64,000 bases of DNA, from NCBI RefSeq assembly GCF_031179985.1, contig NZ_JAPSHJ010000011.1:43207-107206 (forward strand), given 5' to 3'. Below are positions 1 to 9,270 of the stretch, piece by piece (position 1 is the first letter of the stretch; every line of letters begins with the position of its first letter). The notes beneath the pieces are model-generated. The model did no database searches, was not told the origin of the DNA, and saw only the letters and a program-made list of their open reading frames with translations. Source of the stretch: Arthrobacter sp. Its GTDB lineage: Bacteria > Actinomycetota > Actinomycetes > Actinomycetales > Micrococcaceae. The position numbers were made by a program, and so were the translations under genes.

Positions 1-72
1 TTTACTGGCCGCTGGGCCTCCGCGCCGCCCCGCCACGGCTCATTTGCGAACGTGCGCGTTACAAGGCGCGTG

Positions 73-2277
73 CTACAGCGTGGTGAACTTCAGCACCAAG
101 GCATGCTCAGGGTTGAGGATTGGCATCGGCAGGCCGACCTCCGCGAGGAACCGTCCGGTGGCTTCGGCTCCTGAACTAAGCCAGGAAGGCGCCTGCGTCT
201 GGGTGAAGGTGTGTCCATAATCAGCGTCGCCAGGAGCCGGGAAGATGGCTTCCACCCGGTAGGACTGGCCGGAAACGAGGCCAGGAACGGCAAGTCTTCC
301 GGGTTGTTCGGCGAAACCTGTCCCTGTGCTCACCACCGCAAACAATCCACCGGTTTCACCCGGCTCCGGCAAAGAAGCGGGTATAACTCCGTGGAGCATC
401 AGGGAATCGCTGGGCACGTCCGCCCTGATCATCTGGCCGGAGTGGATCAGGCCGCGGTACTCCTTGTACAAAGCGATGAAGCGCTGAAGTTCTTCACGCT
501 CCGGACCCTGGACTTCGCGGACGTCCCATTCCATCCCGAAATGACCGAACAGGGCGGTGATCGCACGGAAGGACAGATCATGGGTCCGGGCTGTGGTGTG
601 GGATTTCGTGGGACCCACATGGCCGCCGACCAGCTCCGGCGGTACCACCAGCCCGGTCCAGCGCTGGATCGTCTGCCGTTCCAGGGCGTCGTTGCAGTCC
701 GATGCCCAGATCCGGTCGGTGCGCTCGAGGATGCCTAGGTCCACCCGGGCACCCCCTGAAGAGCAGCTCTCGATTTCGACGCCGGGATGCGCCTTGCGGA
801 GCTCATCGAACAACCGGTAGGCGGCAAGCGTCTGTTCGTGGACAGAGGCGCGGCCTGCATGGCCGTGCTCCATCAGGTCACGGTTCTGGTCCCACTTAAG
901 GTAGCTGATCTTGTATTCGCGGAGAAGGGAGTCGATCCGGTCGAAAATGAACTGCCAGGCGTCAGGATTGACGAGGTCAATGATGTGCTGGGACCGCCAC
1001 GGCAACGCCAGCCTGCCGCCGTCCTTATAAGAGGAGCTTGCCGGGCCCACAATCCAGTCCGGGTGTGCCCTGGCCGTGTCCGAGTCCAGGTTGACCATTT
1101 CCGGCTCCACCCAGAGCCCGAACTCCATGCCCCGGGAATTGACGGCATCGATGAGCGGATGGAGTCCGTCAGGCCACAGGGCATCGTCAACGTACCAGTC
1201 GCCGAGGCCTGCCTGGTCGTTACGACGCCCAAGGAACCAGCCGTCGTCGAGCACAAAGCGTTCAACTCCGAGATCAGCGGCGGAATCGGCGAGTTCGATC
1301 AGGGTGTCAAGGCGGTGGTCGAAGTAAACGGCCTCCCAGACATTGAGGACGACGGGCCGGGGTTTTCCGCCACCGGCCGCCGGCAGAACGTGGTGGGGAC
1401 GGGCACGGAACCAGTCGTAGAAGGCCGTGCTGATGCCATCCAGGCCTCGGTCAGAATATGCCGCGAACAGTGCGGGGGTGGTGTAACCGGTTCCGGGCTC
1501 GAGGATCACTTCGGCTGAACCGAGGAGTTCCGAGCCGCCGATCATGGTGCGGCCGTCAGCAATGGTGTCGGCGAACTGTTCGTGGTTGCCGCTCCAGGCC
1601 AGGTGGGTTGCCCAGACCTTGCCGTGGCGGTTGCCGAAGCCCGCGCTCCCGGCAGCGAAGAGCAATGAGGAATCGTGGCCTGTGCGGCCGTGGCGTCCGG
1701 TCCGCACCCACGTCCCTTGCTGGATGGACCGGCGCTGGGGATGGCGTTCGCGGCACCAGCGGCCCGTCAGGTCCAGGAGTTCGACGGCGTCAGGTCCTAC
1801 GGGGAGGACGGTGGCCAGCTCGTCGAGCTGGAACGGAGATGATCCGGTGTTGGTGACGGTGTGCCGCAGCTCCAGCAGACCGCCGTCGTGCAGGGTGAGG
1901 GAGGATTCCACCATAATTCCGGCTTCTTCGTCAGCTTGGACGACGACGGCGGAAGCACCTTTCCCGGGAACGTCACCCGTGGCGACCATGGAGGCTTTCA
2001 CTACCCGCAGCCGAACCGAGAAGTCGAGGCCGGAGACGCCGTCGGAAATCCTGTGGCCGCGAAGGGCGGGGCGTCCGCGCCAGCTGGAGGAGGCCTGGGG
2101 AATCAGGCCTGCGGGAACGGTCGCATCCACGGCCGACGGGGGAATGGGCTCACCGAGGATGGAGAGGTCCGGCAGTGTGGGGCCAAGATCAGCCCCCCAA
2201 TGAATGACCTCAGCCTCCCCGTTGTCGAAGCTCATCACCAGGCTGGTGCCGGTGGAACGGAGGTGCAAAGGATCCAT
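73..2277 (-). CDS. Alpha-galactosidase, GH36 family
   Basis: ORF with GH36 motifs (YLKWDQNR nucleophile region, CSSGGARVDLGIL, SDCNDALERQ). Start moved to Met at 2277 (MDPLHLRSTG) from the ORF-track start. Confidence 0.93.
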   Translation of the reverse strand: MDPLHLRSTGTSLVMSFDNGEAEVIHWGADLGPTLPDLSILGEPIPPSAVDATVPAGLIPQASSSWRGRPALRGHRISDGVSGLDFSVRLRVVKASMVATGDVPGKGASAVVVQADEEAGIMVESSLTLHDGGLLELRHTVTNTGSSPFQLDELATVLPVGPDAVELLDLTGRWCRERHPQRRSIQQGTWVRTGRHGRTGHDSSLLFAAGSAGFGNRHGKVWATHLAWSGNHEQFADTIADGRTMIGGSELLGSAEVILEPGTGYTTPALFAAYSDRGLDGISTAFYDWFRARPHHVLPAAGGGKPRPVVLNVWEAVYFDHRLDTLIELADSAADLGVERFVLDDGWFLGRRNDQAGLGDWYVDDALWPDGLHPLIDAVNSRGMEFGLWVEPEMVNLDSDTARAHPDWIVGPASSSYKDGGRLALPWRSQHIIDLVNPDAWQFIFDRIDSLLREYKISYLKWDQNRDLMEHGHAGRASVHEQTLAAYRLFDELRKAHPGVEIESCSSGGARVDLGILERTDRIWASDCNDALERQTIQRWTGLVVPPELVGGHVGPTKSHTTARTHDLSFRAITALFGHFGMEWDVREVQGPEREELQRFIALYKEYRGLIHSGQMIRADVPSDSLMLHGVIPASLPEPGETGGLFAVVSTGTGFAEQPGRLAVPGLVSGQSYRVEAIFPAPGDADYGHTFTQTQAPSWLSSGAEATGRFLAEVGLPMPILNPEHALVLKFTTL

Positions 2278-2379
2278 TGATAAGTCTCTTTCTTTACAAA
2301 ACATGATCATTGCAGGGCCCGCCCTGCGTGCTCGAAACACAAGCGCGCAAAGCGGGCCCCGGAACTGCTAGCTGATTTT

Positions 2380-3720
2380 TTACTTGAAGAGCGCGTTGAC
2401 CTGGTCGTTGGCCTGGCTCAACGAGCTGGCCGGCTTCTTGCCCGACAGGACGGCGTCCATGGCAGGCTTCATGATGCCTGTGACCTTGGCGGAGTTGTCA
2501 GCGATCGGGAACAGGAACGTGGTCTCGTCTTTCACGTGGGTGGTGAAGGCACTGACGTCGATGCCCTTATCGGCAAATGCCTTTGCTGCTTTCTCGGAGG
2601 AAGTGCTGATAGCGGGGAATACCACTGCCTTGGAGGCAACGACGTCCTGGCAAGCTGTGGAAGAGAGGTACTCCACCCATTTGACCGAGGCGGCAGGGTT
2701 CTTGGTGCCGGCCCAGATGGAGTCAGCCAGGCCGTTGAACATGCTGGCGCGCTTGCCGTCCGGTCCCTTGGGGGTGGGAGCTATACCGGTTTCGACACCC
2801 TTGTAGCTGGTGTACTGTCCGATCATCCATGAACCATTGGTGTTGATGGCAGCCTTGCCTGCACCAAAGTTGTCAGCCACGCTGGCTCCCACTGTGGTTT
2901 CAAGCTTGGGCATGTAGCCCTTGTCCGCAAGGCCGGACCACCAGGCGATGGTTTCCTGGAACTTGGGATCGTCATAGTTGAATTCCTTGCCCCACGGGTT
3001 CTTGTCCGTGTGCGTCCAGCCCAAGGTGGCGCTGAGGAAGCTCCACTGCGTCTGGCCATCTCCGCCACCGGAGTTTTCCAGGCCAAGACCGTAGACAGCA
3101 ACGTTGTTCTTGTCGAAGCCTGCCTCGTCGCCGCGCTTGCCGTTCTTGTCCACTGTCAGGTGGGCGATGGCCTTTTCGTAGCTGCCGCCGTCCTGGGGGT
3201 TCCAGTCCAGGCCCTTGAGCTGCTCCTCGGTGTACCCGGCGTCGGCGATCAGCTTCTTGTTGTAGAACAGAGCGATGGTGTCCCAGTCCTTCGGGAGGCC
3301 GTAGCGCTTGCCATCTTCAGTGACCCAGAGATCCGTGAGGCCCTTGTTGTAGATCTCAAGGTCCAGCTTGTCGTTCTTGACGGCATCGTCCAAAGCCAGA
3401 AGTTGCTTCTTGGTGGCGAATTCCGGGTACTTTGCCAGGTGGTTTGTGAAGACGTCAGGGGCCGTTCCTGCCACAAAACCGTTGGTCAGGGTGGTCCAGT
3501 AATCGTCCCAGCCGCGCTGGGTGACCTTTACCTTGATGTCGGGATTGGCCTTGGTGAAATCGTCAGCACACTGCTGGTAGGCCGGAAGCTGGTTTGCGTC
3601 CCACAGCCAGTAGTTGATTTCGCCCTTGGCTTCGGTGGATGCCGGTGCAGAGCCTCCGCAGGCGGACAGGGATAGCGCGATGGCTGCGGCGGCAGCGACG
3701 GCGCCGATGGATTTCTTCAT
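2380..3720 (-). CDS. ABC transporter sugar-binding lipoprotein
   Basis: Signal peptide plus lipobox (LSLSACGGS), family 1 extracellular solute-binding architecture; followed by two permeases. Confidence 0.92.
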   Translation of the reverse strand: MKKSIGAVAAAAAIALSLSACGGSAPASTEAKGEINYWLWDANQLPAYQQCADDFTKANPDIKVKVTQRGWDDYWTTLTNGFVAGTAPDVFTNHLAKYPEFATKKQLLALDDAVKNDKLDLEIYNKGLTDLWVTEDGKRYGLPKDWDTIALFYNKKLIADAGYTEEQLKGLDWNPQDGGSYEKAIAHLTVDKNGKRGDEAGFDKNNVAVYGLGLENSGGGDGQTQWSFLSATLGWTHTDKNPWGKEFNYDDPKFQETIAWWSGLADKGYMPKLETTVGASVADNFGAGKAAINTNGSWMIGQYTSYKGVETGIAPTPKGPDGKRASMFNGLADSIWAGTKNPAASVKWVEYLSSTACQDVVASKAVVFPAISTSSEKAAKAFADKGIDVSAFTTHVKDETTFLFPIADNSAKVTGIMKPAMDAVLSGKKPASSLSQANDQVNALFK

Positions 3721-3783
3721 GATGGACCTTTCGTTATTGACTTCGAAGCAGTGTGCGGTTGGGGGTGAGAGTGAAGGGTGGGA

Positions 3784-4752
3784 CTATTTGACGCCGGAGA
3801 AGCCGATGGAGTTGACCACCTTCTTGCCGAAGGCGATGAAGAGCAGGAGGACCGGAAGGGCGGCGATAAGGGTGGCCGCCATGAGGCCGCTCCAGTCCGG
3901 GGCGCCCTGTGGCGACTGGGACTTGAAGACACCCAGGCCTACGGTGAGTACCCGGACGTTCTCTTCCTGGCCAACCAGAAGCGGCCAGAAGTACTCATTC
4001 CAGGTGCCGATGAATGTCAGCAAAGCCAGCGTGGCCAGTGGAGCGGCGGCGTTGGGCAGCACGATCTGGAAGAAGATGCGGAATTTTTTGGCGCCGTCCA
4101 GCATGGCCGCTTCTTCGACTTCCCGGGACATACTCATGAAGAACTGGCGCAGGAAGAAGATGGCGAACGGTGTCATGAACAGGAAGGGCAGGATGATGCC
4201 GGCGTAGGTGTTCAGGAGGCCCAGGTTCTTGATCATCAGGAAGTTGGGCAGGGCCGTGAAGATCGGCGGCACCATCATGGTGGCCAGGAACAGCGCGAAC
4301 ACTTTCTCTCTGCCTGGCCAGCGCAGCCGGGAAAAGGCATAGGCGGCCATGGCGCTGAAGAAAACCTGGCCGGCAGTGACCAGTGTGGACACGATGATCG
4401 AGTTTCGGAGGTACCACCAGAAGTTGATGGCGGCGCCGGAGCCGCCCTCAGCTATGGCTTCCTCCGGGGACTGCAGGCCAAGAACGCGTTTGAAGGCGCC
4501 CCAGCTGAAGTCAGCCGGCAGGAGGTTGCCTGCGTTGCCAGCGAGGGAGTGGTTGCTGGAAAGTGCGGTTCGAAGCATCCACAGGAACGGTGCAATGGTG
4601 ACGATCAGCGCGATGACAACCAGGGCCCAGGCTCCGGCTCGGCCCCAGTTGATGGGCTTGCGCGGCTTTATGACGGGTCGGATCGACGAATCAGCATTGT
4701 GGCGGGCGGAGGGCTGCCCTGCATCTTGACGGGAAGGAGACGTAGTAGTCAT
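3784..4752 (-). CDS. Carbohydrate ABC transporter permease (MalG-like)
   Basis: Multi-TM protein with EAA-type loop (EEAAMLDGAKKFRIFFQIVLP). Confidence 0.92.
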   Translation of the reverse strand: MTTTSPSRQDAGQPSARHNADSSIRPVIKPRKPINWGRAGAWALVVIALIVTIAPFLWMLRTALSSNHSLAGNAGNLLPADFSWGAFKRVLGLQSPEEAIAEGGSGAAINFWWYLRNSIIVSTLVTAGQVFFSAMAAYAFSRLRWPGREKVFALFLATMMVPPIFTALPNFLMIKNLGLLNTYAGIILPFLFMTPFAIFFLRQFFMSMSREVEEAAMLDGAKKFRIFFQIVLPNAAAPLATLALLTFIGTWNEYFWPLLVGQEENVRVLTVGLGVFKSQSPQGAPDWSGLMAATLIAALPVLLLFIAFGKKVVNSIGFSGVK

Positions 4753-4763
4753 TGCGGGGTTCC

Positions 4764-5714
4764 TTAGTCCAGATCCGATTCATTGCCCTTGAGGAACTTC
4801 ATTTGGATGAAGGCCACCAGGGCGAGGATGACGAAGAGAATGACGGACAGTGCAGAGGCGTACCCGAAGTCAGATTCGGTGAAGGCCTTCTGGTAGATGT
4901 ACATCTGGATCACCCGCGAGGCGTTGATGGGGCCGCCGGCTGTGGTGACGGCCACTGTATCGAAGACCTGGAACGATCCGATCACGGTGACTACCAGGAC
5001 GAGTACCAGGACGGGGCGCAGGAGCGGGATGGTGATGCCCCAGAAGGTTCTGGCCGGCGAAGCGCCATCCAGGGAGGCTACTTCGTAGACGTGCTGTGGA
5101 ATGGCCTGGAGTCCGGCAAAGATCAGCAGGGCGGTGTAACCCATGTGGCGCCAGACGTTGACAGCCGCGATGGTCGGGATGGCCCATTGCTCGCTACCGA
5201 AGAACGCGATGCGGGGGAGCCCGGTCCAGCTGATGATCTCGTTCACGATACCCAGCTGGTAGTCGAGCATCCAGAACCACAGGAGCGCAACGATCACGTT
5301 GGCCACGAGGAACGGCAACAAGAGGGCGCCGCGGATGAAAGTTGACTTCGCAACACGGTGCATGAGGAGGGCCAGGCCCAGGGCAATGACTGTCTGGAAT
5401 CCGATGTTGATTGCCACGTACTGAACGGTCACCGCCATAGAGTTCCAGAAGAGCTCGTCGGTAAAAATTGAGGTGTAGTTCTCGAGACCGATCCAGGTGG
5501 GGTCACCGAGGATGCTGTACTCGGTGAAGCTGAGGTAGATCCCGCGGATGGTGGGGATCAGGAAGAAGACGACGAAGCCGATCATCGCCGGGAATATGAA
5601 CACCAGTGCCATTTTGAGGTCACCGATGCCGCGCCCATTGCGGACCGGAGCACTAGTCCCGGCCTTCTTCGTTCCGCCCGCTGGCGGGTCAGGAAGTTTA
5701 GTGATGGTGGTCAT
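4764..5714 (-). CDS. Carbohydrate ABC transporter permease (MalF-like)
   Basis: Multi-TM protein, EAA-like loop (YEVASLDGASPARTFWGITIPLL). Start refined to MTTITKLPD at 5714. Confidence 0.91.
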   Translation of the reverse strand: MTTITKLPDPPAGGTKKAGTSAPVRNGRGIGDLKMALVFIFPAMIGFVVFFLIPTIRGIYLSFTEYSILGDPTWIGLENYTSIFTDELFWNSMAVTVQYVAINIGFQTVIALGLALLMHRVAKSTFIRGALLLPFLVANVIVALLWFWMLDYQLGIVNEIISWTGLPRIAFFGSEQWAIPTIAAVNVWRHMGYTALLIFAGLQAIPQHVYEVASLDGASPARTFWGITIPLLRPVLVLVLVVTVIGSFQVFDTVAVTTAGGPINASRVIQMYIYQKAFTESDFGYASALSVILFVILALVAFIQMKFLKGNESDLD

Positions 5715-5759
5715 CGTCGACCTTCCGTAGGTGTGACATGGATAACAGCTGGGAGTGAA

Positions 5760-5773
5760 TCTACACGAGTAGA
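5760..5773. promoter_or_regulatory. Putative LacI-type operator 1 of the alpha-galactoside cluster
   Basis: TCTACACGAGTAGA, 5-bp perfect inverted arms, in the divergent promoter region between permease (-) and oxidoreductase (+). Confidence 0.5.
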
Positions 5774-5836
5774 AAGAGGGTGGCAAGAGCAATTTCTTTT
5801 ATTTCCATGAAGAAGTTGTCATTGGCTGCATGTCTG

Positions 5837-5850
5837 TTGACTCGAGTAGA
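5837..5850. promoter_or_regulatory. Putative LacI-type operator 2 of the alpha-galactoside cluster
   Basis: TTGACTCGAGTAGA, 11/14 match to the site at 5760; contains palindrome ACTCGAGT. Confidence 0.45.
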
Positions 5851-5921
5851 TGCCGATGTAACACTGGGAACCAGTTGCTGCCCGCCCGGGCAGCCGGATT
5901 GAAACCATTCATGGAGGAACA

Positions 5922-7124
5922 ATGGCGTTTTCGTTGGGGGTCGTAGGGGCGGGGCAATTCGGGGGGCAGTTTTCCCACCTTTTCAGGCTTCACCCCGGCG
6001 TGAGCAGCGTGGTTGTAGTGGACGAACTTCCGGAAAGGGCTGCGTCCGCGTGTAAGCAGTGGGGCCTCGACGGCGTTCTGGACAGTTTCGAGGATCTCCT
6101 GGCATCCGACGTCGAAGCCGTTGCGGTCTTTACCCAGCGTTGGACGCACGGACCCTTGGTGGAGCGGGCACTGCGCGCCGGCAAAGACGTCTATTCGGCT
6201 GTTCCGATGGCTGTCTCCGAAGAGGAGATCTCGCGGATCATCGACGCCGTCCGCGAGACCGGGAACGTCTACATGATGGGCGAAACGAGTTACTACAACC
6301 CGGCCACCGTCTACGCACGGGAGCAGCATGCCGCCGGGCGCTTTGGCCGCGTCTTCTACTCCGAGGGGGACTACGTCCACGACATGGACCTCGGCTTTTA
6401 CGATGCCTACCGCTACAGCGGCGGCGAAAGCTGGAAAGAGACTGCGAGCTACCCGCCCATGCTTTACCCGACGCATGCCATCGGAGGGGTTTTGGGGGCC
6501 GTTCCTTCCCATGCTGTCAGCGTGAGCTGCGTCGGAGTAAGTGATGACCGCGGTGACGGTGTTTTCGACAAGGGTGTCAGCATGTTCGGCAACGACTTCT
6601 CCAATGCCACGGCCCTATTTGAACTGAACGACGGCGGAGTGATGCGGACCAACGAAATGCGACGTGTGGGCTACCCCTCGCATATCCGTGAATCGCGCTT
6701 CAGGTTCTTCGGCACAGAGGCAAGCCTGGAGCAGTTGGCCCACGTTACTGTGTGGCAGGACAAGAAGGACGTCCAGGACATCTCCGCCCTGATGGAGACC
6801 CGGCCCAGTATTCCGCTGGATGACCCCTCGCTTGCCAACGTTGCCCCGGAACTGCGCGACGCTTTCGTTTCGGGCCTGGCACCCGTGCACGATCCCGGCC
6901 GGCTTCCGGAAGAATTCCGCGGTGCCCCCAACGGCCATGAGGGAAGCCATCATTTCCTGGTTGACGACTTCGTCACAGCCGTCAACAACCGCAGCCTGCC
7001 GCCGGTGAACGCATGGGTGGCGGCCCGGTTCACCCTGCCGGGGATCGTGGCCCATGAGTCTGCCCTCAACGGCGGTGAGCGCCTTCCCATCCGGGACTTT
7101 GGCGATGCTCCGCCGACTCTCTAG
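5922..7124 (+). CDS. Gfo/Idh/MocA family oxidoreductase
   Basis: N-terminal Rossmann GVVGAGQFGGQF, Gfo/Idh-type core. Confidence 0.88.
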   Translation: MAFSLGVVGAGQFGGQFSHLFRLHPGVSSVVVVDELPERAASACKQWGLDGVLDSFEDLLASDVEAVAVFTQRWTHGPLVERALRAGKDVYSAVPMAVSEEEISRIIDAVRETGNVYMMGETSYYNPATVYAREQHAAGRFGRVFYSEGDYVHDMDLGFYDAYRYSGGESWKETASYPPMLYPTHAIGGVLGAVPSHAVSVSCVGVSDDRGDGVFDKGVSMFGNDFSNATALFELNDGGVMRTNEMRRVGYPSHIRESRFRFFGTEASLEQLAHVTVWQDKKDVQDISALMETRPSIPLDDPSLANVAPELRDAFVSGLAPVHDPGRLPEEFRGAPNGHEGSHHFLVDDFVTAVNNRSLPPVNAWVAARFTLPGIVAHESALNGGERLPIRDFGDAPPTL

Positions 7125-7138
7125 CTAGGATCTAAGTC

Positions 7139-8170
7139 ATGACGACTCCCACATTGCAGGCTCCTCGCGGCCCGGTAACCCGGAAGGATGTTGCCCGGTA
7201 CGCAGGCGTAAGCACCGCCGTCGTCAGTTATGTCGTGAATGGTGGTCCTAAGAAAGTGGCCCCGGCGACGGAAGCCAAAGTGCAGGATGCCATCCGGGTA
7301 CTCGGCTACCGTCCCAACGCTGCCGCGCGTGCACTGAAGCTGGGTTCCAGTGAAACCATCGGCCTGGTGATCCCGGATAACAGCAACCCGTTCTTCTCCT
7401 TGCTCTCCCACGCCGTGGAAGATGCTGCCGCGGAGTGCGGATATGCCCTGGTCCTGACAAATTCTGACGGAAGCGTCGCCAAGGAGCGCCGTCATATCCG
7501 AAACCTGGCTGCCCGCCAGGTGGACGGCGTTGTGCTGGCCAGTGTGCTTTTTGAGCCGGACCTCGTGGAACTGGACGACGCCGATATCCCGGCGGTACTC
7601 CTGAACCATGGGGATGCGGCCCCGGGCTTCAGCAGCGTCGGCGTCGACCTGGCTGAGGGAGCGCGGATCGCCGTTGAGCATCTGGTCGGCCATGGGCACA
7701 CCAATATTGGCTTGGCCATGGGGACCAACACCGCCAATGACGTGGACGGCCGTGAAAAGGGATGGCTGCAGGCGCTCTCGGATGCCGGGCTGCTGGAGGG
7801 GCCGATCGTCCGCGGACCCTTTTCGCGGGCGGGCGGCTATGCTGCCGGTCAGCGGCTGCTGGCGTCCGCGAACAGGCCGACGGCGATTTTTGCCAGCTCA
7901 GACATGCAGGCCATCGGAATTCTCCGGGCGATCCACGAGGCCGGGGTCTCTGTCCCCGGGGACATCGCGGTGGCTTCTTTCGACGGCTCCGTTGAAGCGG
8001 AGTACAGCTGGCCGGCCCTCACCACCGTGGAGCAGCCGGTCAAGGCCATGGCGGAAGCCGCAGTCAGTGCCTTGATCGGGGCCGATCGAGGTAAGCCGGC
8101 CGGGCACCAGCTGTTTCCCACGAAGTTGCTGGTACGCCAGTCCTGCGGGTGCAGCAGGACGGTGCCCTAG
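7139..8170 (+). CDS. LacI family transcriptional regulator
   Basis: N-terminal HTH VTRKDVARYAGVSTAVVSYVVNGGPKKVAPAT plus periplasmic-binding-like effector domain. Confidence 0.95.
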   Translation: MTTPTLQAPRGPVTRKDVARYAGVSTAVVSYVVNGGPKKVAPATEAKVQDAIRVLGYRPNAAARALKLGSSETIGLVIPDNSNPFFSLLSHAVEDAAAECGYALVLTNSDGSVAKERRHIRNLAARQVDGVVLASVLFEPDLVELDDADIPAVLLNHGDAAPGFSSVGVDLAEGARIAVEHLVGHGHTNIGLAMGTNTANDVDGREKGWLQALSDAGLLEGPIVRGPFSRAGGYAAGQRLLASANRPTAIFASSDMQAIGILRAIHEAGVSVPGDIAVASFDGSVEAEYSWPALTTVEQPVKAMAEAAVSALIGADRGKPAGHQLFPTKLLVRQSCGCSRTVP

Positions 8171-8215
8171 AGCCTGCGCTCCGGCGCCCGGGCCTGTGCT
8201 CTTAGGCCTGGGTTC

Positions 8216-9019
8216 TTACGCCTGAGCCGGAGCCAGTTCGGCAATCCGCAGCCTGCTGACCTGCTCCTGAAGGCTGCGTTGGGCGTCGGCGCCCAGCCCT
8301 GAATCGCTGATGACTTCATCGGCCTCGTCAAGTCTGGCGATGGTGCTGATTCCCAGAGTGCCCCACTTGGTATGGTCAGCCAGAACCACCACTTTCCTGG
8401 CCGATTCCATAAATGCCCTGTTGGTTTCAGCTTCCTGCAGGTTTGGCGTAGTGAACCCCGCCTCTGCGTCCATCCCGTGGACGCCCAGGAACAGGATGTC
8501 CAGGTGCAGCTGCCGGAGTGCCGCCGTGGCAATTGGCCCCACAAGCGCGTCCGACGGCGTGCGCTCACCGCCGATGAGGATCACGGTGGAGCGTGCACGG
8601 TTGGACCCGGCCGGTACATCCGTGTAGAAAAGATCGGCGATGCGAACCGAGTTGGTGACTACGGTGATTCGTGGGCCAGCGGCGAGTTCGCGCGCCAGCG
8701 CCCACGTTGTGGTCCCGGCGCTTAGCCCTACGGCCATTCCTTCCTGAACCAGGGACGCGGCCTCCAAAGCGATGGCGCTCTTCTCCGCCGTCAGCTGGGT
8801 GGACTTCAGTTCGAAGCCCGGCTCGTGGGTACTGGCATCGCCCGGAAGTTTCGCGCCGCCATGGATCCGTTCCACCTGCCCAGCTTCTTCCAGGAGATCG
8901 ATGTCCCTGCGAACGGTCATCAGGGAGACACCCAGTTGCTGGGCGAGCTCGGAGACCCGCACTATCCGATCGCGCTGGACTGCATCCACGATGGCTTGGT
9001 GACGTGCTGCGGCGAGCAT
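8216..9019 (-). CDS. DeoR/GlpR family transcriptional regulator
   Basis: HTH RIVRVSELAQQLGVSLMTVRRDIDLLEEAGQVERIHGGA and DeoR sensor domain. Confidence 0.94.
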   Translation of the reverse strand: MLAAARHQAIVDAVQRDRIVRVSELAQQLGVSLMTVRRDIDLLEEAGQVERIHGGAKLPGDASTHEPGFELKSTQLTAEKSAIALEAASLVQEGMAVGLSAGTTTWALARELAAGPRITVVTNSVRIADLFYTDVPAGSNRARSTVILIGGERTPSDALVGPIATAALRQLHLDILFLGVHGMDAEAGFTTPNLQEAETNRAFMESARKVVVLADHTKWGTLGISTIARLDEADEVISDSGLGADAQRSLQEQVSRLRIAELAPAQA

Positions 9020-9270
9020 CTCAGCGGAATCCTTAAGGCAGGGAACAAGGCTGGTCCCAGTCTAGGCATCACGATGACGCGAGGGGGTCATCCTCCGCGT
9101 GCTGCTCGTTCCGTCCCCGCCTTCCCCTTGCCTCGCAAGCTCGGCAAGGGAGCCCTGACGGCGTGGGCCCATGAGGACGATGCCGGATAACTCCCACTCG
9201 TGAACCCGCAATAGTAGCCCGCAACCCCTCTGCGCTGCTTGGAAACCCCGCTGAATGCCCCCGCCTTTCC

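Noticed and set aside
211-2280. Many plus-strand ORFs (for example 787..1518) opposite the GH36 gene
   Set aside because: Antisense to a strong GH36 CDS; high-GC shadow ORFs with no recognisable protein signature.
5799-6512. 237-aa minus-strand ORF
   Set aside because: Shadow ORF of the Gfo/Idh gene at 5922.
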